Shown here piece by piece: positions 57,538 through 64,000 of a stretch of 64,000 bases of DNA. The translations under genes were made by a program, and so were the position numbers. Every line of letters starts with the position of its first letter. Position 1 is the stretch's first letter. The stretch comes from Tenacibaculum gallaicum. Lineage in GTDB: Bacteria; Bacteroidota; Bacteroidia; Flavobacteriales; Flavobacteriaceae. The notes below the pieces were generated by a model that saw nothing but the letters and a program-made list of their open reading frames with translations, was not told the DNA's origin and made no database searches. The stretch lies in NCBI RefSeq assembly GCF_003387615.1, contig NZ_QUNS01000003.1:250591-314590 (forward strand), read 5' to 3'.

Positions 57538-58224
57538 ATGAAAAGTTTACTGTCAAATTTAAAAATAGAAATACCTTCAGGAATATATATAAAAGACCCT
57601 GAAACCTCTGAATTGGGTAAAAGAATAATAGAAAATAGTATCATACTAATTGAAGAAATTGGTTTTGAACATTTCAACTTTAAAAAACTAGGTAAACTAA
57701 TAGGTTCTAACGAAAGCTCTATTTATCGTTACTTTGAAAGTAAACATAAACTTTTAGTTTACTTAACTTCTTGGTATTGGGGATGGATTCAATACCTATT
57801 GGTAATAGAGACTTACAGTATTAGCAGCCCTAAAGAAAAGTTAATTAAAGCTATTGAAGTTCTTGCTAAAGAAACGGAACAAGACAATAACTTTTCACAT
57901 ATTAATGAAGCTTTACTCAGCCTAATTGTAATCAACGAAAACTCTAAATCATACTCTACAAAAGAAGTAGATACCGAAAATAAGGAGGGGTTCTTTAAGC
58001 TATACAAAGAAGTGGTAAAACGTTTTGCTGAAATAATTAGTAATTACAACAGTTCTTACAAGCATCCTTTAACTCTAGCAAGTACTATAATTGAAGGTAT
58101 TTTACATCAACAATTTGTAAAATTACACTTTAAATCACTTACTAATTGTGATAAAAATACGAGCACTGCATCCTTCTTTATAGAATTAACATTAAACGTA
58201 CTTTTAAATGAAAAAGAAAAATAA
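57538..58224 (+). CDS. TetR-like transcriptional regulator
   Basis: A 228-residue regulator. The N-terminal helix-turn-helix (about residues 22-68) reads GKRIIENSIILIEEIGFEHF, then FKKLGKLIGSNESSIYRYFE, ending SKHKLLVYL. The rest is helical, as in a TetR ligand pocket. It overlaps the ABC gene by 17 bp, so it probably represses its own efflux operon until a ligand binds. The ligand is unknown. Confidence 0.88.
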   Translation: MKSLLSNLKIEIPSGIYIKDPETSELGKRIIENSIILIEEIGFEHFNFKKLGKLIGSNESSIYRYFESKHKLLVYLTSWYWGWIQYLLVIETYSISSPKEKLIKAIEVLAKETEQDNNFSHINEALLSLIVINENSKSYSTKEVDTENKEGFFKLYKEVVKRFAEIISNYNSSYKHPLTLASTIIEGILHQQFVKLHFKSLTNCDKNTSTASFFIELTLNVLLNEKEK

Positions 58225-59878
58225 ACTAACTCCTTGGCAACGATTTCTTGGATTAATAAATCTAGAAAAAAAAGACACTTTACAAATAGCATATTACGCT
58301 ATTTTTGAAGGAATTGTTGCTTTATCTTTACCTTTAGGGGTACAAGCTATTATAAATTTATTACAAGCAGCACAAGTGTCTGCTTCTTGGATTGTTTTAG
58401 TCATCTTAGTTACTTCTGGTGTTGTTTTTAGTGGAATTTTAAAATTAATGCAGTTTAGGATTATTGAGACTATTCAGCAAAGAATTTTTACCAGAGCATC
58501 TATAGAGCTTAGTTATCGTTTTCCTAAAATTAAAATGATAGAATTGAGAAATTATTATCCTCCTGAGCTTGCCAATCGTTTTTTTGACACACTAACGATT
58601 CAAAAAGGAATTTCTAAGATATTAATAGATGCTCCTTCTGCCATACTACAAATTGTTTTTGCCTTACTACTCTTATCATTTTACCATCCGTTTTTTATCA
58701 TTTTTGGCTTTTTGGTTATGCTTTTAATTTATGTTGTTTTTAAATATACGGCACAAAAAGGACTAGATACAAGTTTAAAAGAGTCTAAAAACAAATACAA
58801 GGTAGCACATTGGCTACAAGAAATAGCAAGAACTATTATAAGTTTTAAATTATCTGGAAAAACAAAATTAGCTCTTGATAAAAGCGACATCTTAGTCAAT
58901 AATTATTTAAAATCTAGAGAAAGTCACTTTAAAGTGCTTGTTATGCAATATATTCAAATGATTAGCTTTAAAGTTATAATTACTGCTGGTTTGTTACTTA
59001 TAGGTGGTTTTTTAGTGCTTACACAGCAAATGAATATTGGTCAGTTTGTTGCTGCCGAAATCATTATTATATTAATCATGAATTCTGTGGAGAAACTAAT
59101 ACTTGGGCTTGAGTCTTTTTATGATGTACTTACATCTATAGAAAAACTTGGAGAAGTCATCGATAAACCTATAGAACCACAACAAGGTAGTAGCATCAAT
59201 AAAGATAAACCTTTTAAAATTGAACTTCAAGATGTTTCTTATGTTGTAAATAACAAATCAGAACCAGTAATTAATAACGTTTCTTTTGAAATAAACCCTA
59301 ATGATAGAATCTTGATTCAAGGAAGTAGTAACTCAGGAAAATCTAGTTTAATTCAATTAATTTCTGGTTTGATTGAACCAACTTCTGGACATGTCTTTGT
59401 GAACGATTTATCTTTAAAAGGTATTTTTATTAATAATTACAGGTCTAATTTAGGTTTGTCTCTTTCTGAAGAAACTCCATTTAAAGGAACTATTAGAGAA
59501 AATATAACTTTTGGGGATTTATCTATAACTGACGAAGAAATATACAACATTTTTAAAATTGTAGGTTTAACAGAGTTTTTAAAGCAACAACCTAAAGGTT
59601 TAGACACCTACTTAAAACCAGAAGGAAAACTTATTGCTTATACTGTAGCTAAAAAAATTATTCTCTCAAGAGCTATAATTAAGAAACCTAAATTACTCAT
59701 TTTAGAAGACCCTCTTGATCAATTTGAAAAAAGTGAAGCTAAAAATATAATTGATTTTATTACTGATGTTTCTCAACCATGGAGTTTAATTATTGTAAGT
59801 CGTAATGAAAATTGGAAGGAGAAATGTAATAAACAAATTACCCTTAAAAAAGGAGGTATCGCTAACTTTAAATCATAG
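58208..59878 (+). CDS. ABC exporter half-transporter with degenerate nucleotide-binding domain
   Basis: A 556-residue membrane-NBD fusion. Residues about 20-310 hold the membrane domain (six predicted helices). The NBD (about 335-556) keeps Walker A, G372-S-S-N-S-G-K-S. Other motifs are altered. The Q-loop glutamine region reads LGLSLSEETPF. Where LSGGQ is expected there is IAYTV (476-480). Walker B reads LLILED (E500-D501), with the usual Asp-Glu order inverted. The H-loop histidine is replaced by Ser531 (IIVSRNEN). It is in the same operon as HlyD and TolC-type genes, so it belongs to a tripartite exporter. Confidence 0.9.
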   Translation: MKKKNKLTPWQRFLGLINLEKKDTLQIAYYAIFEGIVALSLPLGVQAIINLLQAAQVSASWIVLVILVTSGVVFSGILKLMQFRIIETIQQRIFTRASIELSYRFPKIKMIELRNYYPPELANRFFDTLTIQKGISKILIDAPSAILQIVFALLLLSFYHPFFIIFGFLVMLLIYVVFKYTAQKGLDTSLKESKNKYKVAHWLQEIARTIISFKLSGKTKLALDKSDILVNNYLKSRESHFKVLVMQYIQMISFKVIITAGLLLIGGFLVLTQQMNIGQFVAAEIIIILIMNSVEKLILGLESFYDVLTSIEKLGEVIDKPIEPQQGSSINKDKPFKIELQDVSYVVNNKSEPVINNVSFEINPNDRILIQGSSNSGKSSLIQLISGLIEPTSGHVFVNDLSLKGIFINNYRSNLGLSLSEETPFKGTIRENITFGDLSITDEEIYNIFKIVGLTEFLKQQPKGLDTYLKPEGKLIAYTVAKKIILSRAIIKKPKLLILEDPLDQFEKSEAKNIIDFITDVSQPWSLIIVSRNENWKEKCNKQITLKKGGIANFKS

Positions 59879-59884
59879 GTAATC

Positions 59885-61258
59885 ATGTTAAATATATCAA
59901 AAAACACAGTTTCAGATCAAATAGATATTACAAAGTTTAAATCTGGAAAAGAAATCTTTACAAAAGAATACCATAAGTTATTTAAAAGCTTCTTACTAGT
60001 TTTTTCTATAATCTTAATAATTATCTTGTTTTTACCTTGGACTCAAAATGTATCTAGTGAAGGGCTTGTTACTACGTTAAAACCTAATCAAAGGCCACAA
60101 ACATTACAATCTCAAATACCTGGACGTATAGAAGAATGGTTTGTACAGGAAGGTGATTTTGTAAAAAAAGGAGATACTATTTTAAGAATTTCAGAAATAA
60201 AAAGTGGATATTTTGATACTAAGCTTGCTGAAAGAACTGGTAAACAGCTAAATTCTAAAACACTATCTGCTAAAGCATATAACAATAAAATTAATGCTTT
60301 AGAAAATCAAATTATAGCTATTAAAAAAGAGCGTAAACTCAAACTAGAACAAGCGAAAAACAAATTAAAACAAGCTTATTTAAAAGCAAAAAGTGACAGT
60401 ATTGATTTTGAAGCTATTAAAATAAAACAGAAAATCGCTCAAACTCAATTTGATAGAACTTCTACCCTAGAAAAAGAGGGACTAAAAGCTGTAAAAGATG
60501 TTGAAGAAAAAAGTGCTAAACTTCAAGAACTATCCGCTAAATTAATTTCTCAAGAAAATAAATTCTTTACTTCTAAAAATAATATTATCAATGCTCAATT
60601 AGCTATTAGTAGCACACAAGCTTCTTATGCTGATAAGCTTTCAAAAACCGAAAGTAATTTGTATAGCGCTCAATCTGGTGCTTATGAAGCTGATATTCAG
60701 GTTTCAAAATTAGAAACTAGTTTAGCTAATTATAGTAAGCGAAGTTCTTTGTTATTCATTACTGCTCCGCAAGATGGGTACATTAACAAAGCTATAAAAT
60801 CTGGTATTGGAGAAACTTTTAAGGAAGGTGAACAATTAGTAAACATTATGCCTGCAAATTACGATTTAGCAGTTGAAATGTATATACAACCTATAGATTT
60901 ACCTCTAATTCATATTGGTGAAGAGGTACGTGTTGAATTTGATGGTTGGCCCGCAATGGTTTTTAGTGGTTGGCCTAATGTATCGTACGGAACTTATGGC
61001 GCTAAGATTGTAGCTATTGAAAACTTTATTAGTAGCAACGGAAAATATCGTGTTTTAATTGTTCCGAATAATAAACAGGAACCATGGCCTGAAGCCATTA
61101 GAGTGGGTTCTGGTGCAAAAACAATTGCTTTGTTAGAAAATGTACCGATATGGTTTGAGTTATGGAGACAGATTAATAGCTTCCCTCCTAACTTCTATCA
61201 ACCAAAAAACAAAGAGCCTGATAAAAAGTCAAGAAAAGAAGGCTATAAAAACTCTTAA
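59885..61258 (+). CDS. HlyD-family membrane fusion protein
   Basis: A 457-residue periplasmic adaptor. One N-terminal membrane segment (about residues 36-53), a biotinyl/lipoyl-like part (PGRIEEWFVQEGDFVKKGDT), a long coiled coil (about 110-275, rich in Lys/Gln/Leu), then the barrel domain (APQDGYINKAIKSGIGETFK; VRVEFDGWPAMVFSGWPN). It links the ABC protein to the outer-membrane channel. It lies 6 bp after the ABC gene and 34 bp before the TolC-like gene. Confidence 0.93.
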   Translation: MLNISKNTVSDQIDITKFKSGKEIFTKEYHKLFKSFLLVFSIILIIILFLPWTQNVSSEGLVTTLKPNQRPQTLQSQIPGRIEEWFVQEGDFVKKGDTILRISEIKSGYFDTKLAERTGKQLNSKTLSAKAYNNKINALENQIIAIKKERKLKLEQAKNKLKQAYLKAKSDSIDFEAIKIKQKIAQTQFDRTSTLEKEGLKAVKDVEEKSAKLQELSAKLISQENKFFTSKNNIINAQLAISSTQASYADKLSKTESNLYSAQSGAYEADIQVSKLETSLANYSKRSSLLFITAPQDGYINKAIKSGIGETFKEGEQLVNIMPANYDLAVEMYIQPIDLPLIHIGEEVRVEFDGWPAMVFSGWPNVSYGTYGAKIVAIENFISSNGKYRVLIVPNNKQEPWPEAIRVGSGAKTIALLENVPIWFELWRQINSFPPNFYQPKNKEPDKKSRKEGYKNS

Positions 61259-61292
61259 TTTAGGCTTGATTCAAAAAATTAAATATAAATAG

Positions 61293-62690
61293 ATGAAAAG
61301 ATACAATCTTCTTTTTTTATTATTAAGTTTTATAGCAACTGCACAAAATAATTTAAGCTCTCAACTTAGCTTAGAAGAGTACTTAGGATATGTAAAAAAA
61401 TATCATCCGGTTATAAAACAAGCTGAACTTATTACAAGTACTAATGAGGCTAAATTATTAAAAGCTAGAGGTGGTTTTGACCCTAAAATAGAAGTGGATT
61501 ACAACAGGAAAGAGTTTAAAGGTAAAGACTATTACAAAAAACTAAATTCAACCTTTAAAATTCCAACTTGGTATGGAATAGAGCTAAAAGGTAGTTATGA
61601 AAATAACTCTGGTCAGTATTTGAATCCAGAACATAACACTCCAGAAAATGGATTATACAATGTTGGTATATCAGTTTCTTTGGCCAAAAACTTATTCATT
61701 AATAAAAGAATGGCTACTTTAAAACAAGCTAAACTATACACGCAACAAGGTAAATTAGAGCAGCAATTACTAGTTAACGATATTTTATTTGAAGCGATTA
61801 ATACATACTTAAACTGGTTACAGTACTACCAAAGTTATAATATTTACAAAGATTATTGTACTAATGCAGGTACCAGGTTAAAAAACGTGAAAAAGAGTTT
61901 TAAAGCCGGTGACAAACCTGCCATAGACACTTTAGAGGCTAATATCAATTTAAAAAACAGAAATTTAGACTTAGAAAAAGCGAAAATAAAATATATTAAA
62001 TCTAAGCTAGAACTCTCTAATTATTTATGGATTGGCAATAATATTCCTATGGAGTTAAAGGAAGAAATGATTCCTGATAGTACTACTTTTTCTAATATTG
62101 ATACTATCCTAAACACTTCAATAACTACCTTATTTGATAATGAATTTGAAAATCACCCTAAATTAAAGCTACTGGAGTTAAAGAAAAGAAATCTAGAAAT
62201 AAATAAACAATTAAAAGTAAACAATCTATTACCTAAAGTAGATTTCCAATATAATTTTCTTGCTTCTAAAGTGAATAATTTCGATGCCTTTAGTACTGCT
62301 AATTATAAAAACTCTCTTCAAGTGAGTATTCCTCTATTCTTGCGTAAATCTAGAGGTGACTTAAAACTTGCTAAATTAAAACTACAAGATATCGATTTTG
62401 AAATTGCATCAACTAAAGTCTCTTTAGAAAACAAAATAACGGCTACCGAGCAAGAAATTACATCATACAAAAAGCAAAATGATATTTTAAAAAACCTTGT
62501 AAAAGACTATCATACAATTGTAAAAAGTGAAGAACGTAAGTTTTCTTTAGGAGAAAGCTCTATTTTTTTAATTAATTATAGAGAAGTAAAATTAATAGAA
62601 AGTAAATTGAAAGAAATTAAAAACCAGTACGAATACGCTAAAACAAAAGGAAAACTTATAAAACTATTGGGTAAATTAAATAGTTTATAA
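61293..62690 (+). CDS. TolC-family outer-membrane channel protein
   Basis: A 465-residue OEP-family protein. A signal peptide (residues 1-18, SFIATAQ) precedes the two helical-hairpin repeats with strands (about residues 30-245 and 265-465). Features are LEEYLGYVKKYHPVIKQAEL, ISVSLAKNLFINKRMATLKQ, LEANINLKNRNLDLEKAKIK and FSLGESSIFLINYREVKLIE. It completes the tripartite exporter. Its stop abuts the stop of the convergent 7-TM protein gene as TTATAA. Confidence 0.9.
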   Translation: MKRYNLLFLLLSFIATAQNNLSSQLSLEEYLGYVKKYHPVIKQAELITSTNEAKLLKARGGFDPKIEVDYNRKEFKGKDYYKKLNSTFKIPTWYGIELKGSYENNSGQYLNPEHNTPENGLYNVGISVSLAKNLFINKRMATLKQAKLYTQQGKLEQQLLVNDILFEAINTYLNWLQYYQSYNIYKDYCTNAGTRLKNVKKSFKAGDKPAIDTLEANINLKNRNLDLEKAKIKYIKSKLELSNYLWIGNNIPMELKEEMIPDSTTFSNIDTILNTSITTLFDNEFENHPKLKLLELKKRNLEINKQLKVNNLLPKVDFQYNFLASKVNNFDAFSTANYKNSLQVSIPLFLRKSRGDLKLAKLKLQDIDFEIASTKVSLENKITATEQEITSYKKQNDILKNLVKDYHTIVKSEERKFSLGESSIFLINYREVKLIESKLKEIKNQYEYAKTKGKLIKLLGKLNSL

Positions 62691-63788
62691 TTGCTGTTTA
62701 TACTCTTCTAACAATGCCTCATCAATAACGATATGTTCAGGAAGAATTCGCAAACGATATTTACTTTCACCTATAAATGTAATGAGATCTTTACGTTCTA
62801 ATTTTTCTTCTTCTATCCTCAAAATTGAATTTATATTATCTATAATTCTTGTAACGTATGTTTGACTTTTGATATCTCCTCCTGAATTTACTATGATTGA
62901 TTGTTTTTCTGCCTCTAAAAATTTTCTTCTATAAGCAAATGTTAGTAGGTTTTTATATTGCGTTGTTTTTGATCCAAAATCTATTTTAGCATTTACAATT
63001 CCTTTAGATGGAATGGTTAACTTTATTAATGACCAATCTAAAAACTGAATTTTCATTTCATTGGGCTTTGGTGTATGTGCTAATTGTATTACCCAGCTTG
63101 TCGCCAATACTAAAAAAACCGATACTAACGATGTTTTTGCTACAACTCTAATTAATTGATTTGTAAACTCATTATCAAAACCAATTAAAACATCAGATAG
63201 TTGAGAAATGAACAGCAATAGTATTGCTATAATTGATATAAAAGCAACTAATTTTAAATCTCTATACATAAAAGTTCTATAGAAAGAAACTCCCATTAAA
63301 AAACATAAAAAAGTCGTTAATAGTACATCTGGAAGCGCTGCTACTTTTACTCCGTAATAAAAATTGTTTCCATATAAAGAAGAAAACAACAAAGTTATAG
63401 AAGCCACAACAACAATTATAAGCCCTATAATTTTCACATTCTTTTCATTTCTGTAAATAAACTTTGGAGCATCATGTACATAATATAATGCCATCAGCCA
63501 AAATAAATTATTTACTGTTGACAAGATGTTTACTCCAATTTGATAGATAGTTGTTTTTTCAAAAGTGAAATAATTTGCTGAAAGTGCCCAAATACCAGAG
63601 GTAACCCACACCAGCATTCCAAAACTAAAATATAACAGGCCTTTATCAACTCTTTTTATTGAATTTCCATCTTCTAAAACTTCTTTAAATCGTTTCCTAA
63701 TGTTATAGTAGATTGCCAACAATAACACAGCTCCAATAAAAGAAATACACGTATGCAGTAAGTTATGAAACTGTGTTACTTCAGCCAT
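62685..63788 (-). CDS. Seven-helix membrane protein with C-terminal cytoplasmic domain
   Basis: A 367-residue protein. Seven predicted membrane segments lie in residues about 10-250, then a soluble C-terminal domain of about 120 residues (FGSKTTQYKNLLTFAYRRKF; IIDNINSILRIEEEKLERKD; YRLRILPEHIVIDEALLEEY). I recognise no domain. The arrangement resembles a membrane sensor without a kinase. Its ATG directly follows the stop of the upstream amidohydrolase gene (TAAATG), so it is cotranscribed with it. Confidence 0.65.
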   Translation of the reverse strand: MAEVTQFHNLLHTCISFIGAVLLLAIYYNIRKRFKEVLEDGNSIKRVDKGLLYFSFGMLVWVTSGIWALSANYFTFEKTTIYQIGVNILSTVNNLFWLMALYYVHDAPKFIYRNEKNVKIIGLIIVVVASITLLFSSLYGNNFYYGVKVAALPDVLLTTFLCFLMGVSFYRTFMYRDLKLVAFISIIAILLLFISQLSDVLIGFDNEFTNQLIRVVAKTSLVSVFLVLATSWVIQLAHTPKPNEMKIQFLDWSLIKLTIPSKGIVNAKIDFGSKTTQYKNLLTFAYRRKFLEAEKQSIIVNSGGDIKSQTYVTRIIDNINSILRIEEEKLERKDLITFIGESKYRLRILPEHIVIDEALLEEYKQQL

Positions 63789-64000
63789 TTATCGTAAGAT
63801 TTTAGAAACTAAATCTTTTTTTGCTTTTTCATCATCTCCAAACAACCATTGTAGTACATTATCCTCCCACATCTCATCCTTCTCTTGCTCGTTAATAATG
63901 TTTCTATCAATAGCTAAATCTAAGATTTTTCCTGGGTATGATGATTGAATTTCGCTTTCCATTTCTCCTAATGGATAAGGATCATCTAACCCAATTAACA
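63789..64000 (-). CDS. C-terminal end of an ACMSD-like amidohydrolase (5' part outside window)
   Basis: On the minus strand a 70-residue open frame enters at the window end and stops at 63789-63791. It reads LIGLDDPYPLGEMESEI, then YPGKILDLAIDRNIINEQEK and WEDNVLQWLFGDD. The D-(Y/D)P(Y/F)PLGE and N-x-LxWL patterns match the end of ACMSD-type amidohydrolases, which act in the kynurenine route. The stop codon is adjacent to the start of the 7-TM gene, so these two genes share an mRNA. Confidence 0.7.
   Translation of the reverse strand, partial: LIGLDDPYPLGEMESEIQSSYPGKILDLAIDRNIINEQEKDEMWEDNVLQWLFGDDEKAKKDLVSKILR

Noticed and set aside
1..64000. tRNA, rRNA, CRISPR arrays, prophage and intact insertion sequences
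   Set aside because: No cloverleaf-type sequences, no regularly spaced repeats, no transposase or phage structural genes, and no terminal inverted repeats were recognised in reading the intergenic regions and frames.

Overview
The window is AT-rich (about one third G+C by eye) chromosomal DNA. It reads as a member of the Bacteroidota, very probably family Flavobacteriaceae. The grounds are promoters of the Bacteroidota type (TAnnTTTG -7 box, sometimes TTTG about 20 bp upstream), few Shine-Dalgarno sequences, lipoproteins with an acidic tract after the lipobox cysteine, and flavobacterial gene blocks (tpx-dgkA-ftsK-lolA-like-lptF-ribBA and rsfS-ftsH-LUD-cdsA-ACBP). The genus cannot be decided from the sequence. 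No rRNA, tRNA, CRISPR array, intact insertion sequence or prophage was seen.

Layout. 1-7400 holds small accessory genes: DUF805 membrane proteins, a Crp/Fnr regulator, an MBL-fold hydrolase, an esterase, a cysteine hydrolase, a YdeI-type protein, a VOC protein, and a decayed class C beta-lactamase-like pseudogene. 7400-13500 holds a surface-lipoprotein candidate and then a likely 2-oxoadipate to D-2-hydroxyglutarate to 2-oxoglutarate module: an HglS-type dioxygenase, an Lrp/AsnC regulator and a YdiJ-type FAD/Fe-S dehydrogenase. 13500-24100 mixes metabolic genes (CtlX hydrolase, flavin monooxygenase, DoxD/DoxA-type protein) with poorly characterised cytoplasmic families (DUF4272, a DUF6892-like protein, DUF4303, a beta-propeller, an M23 peptidase). 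Two genes of that second set share an unusual promoter.

24000-33300 carries housekeeping genes: a MATE exporter, a fasciclin protein, thiol peroxidase, diacylglycerol kinase, FtsK, a LolA-like protein, an LptF/G permease and a RibBA whose GTP cyclohydrolase half has lost its zinc cysteines. 33300-38000 has an unexplained intergenic region and an overlapping operon led by a type II NADH dehydrogenase. 38000-46300 carries YjbQ, a propeller-type LytS/LytTR two-component pair and two large secreted or lipoproteins. 46500-55800 holds dnaK, a NUDIX gene divergent from pyrE, birA, rsfS, ftsH, a LUD protein, cdsA, an acyl-CoA-binding protein and a YceI lipoprotein. 55800-64000 holds a POT peptide transporter, a TetR-ABC-HlyD-TolC efflux or secretion cassette whose ABC protein has a degenerate nucleotide-binding domain, a 7-TM protein, and the end of an ACMSD-like amidohydrolase.

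General patterns. Several genes have a -7 box 4-5 nt before the start codon and may make leaderless mRNAs (ctlX, the gene at 18957, lptF, pyrE). Five convergent gene pairs meet at their stop codons with no terminator between them. The best leads for new biology are the degenerate ABC ATPase, the RibBA variant, the HglS module, and the shared promoter of the DUF4272 and DUF6892-like genes.
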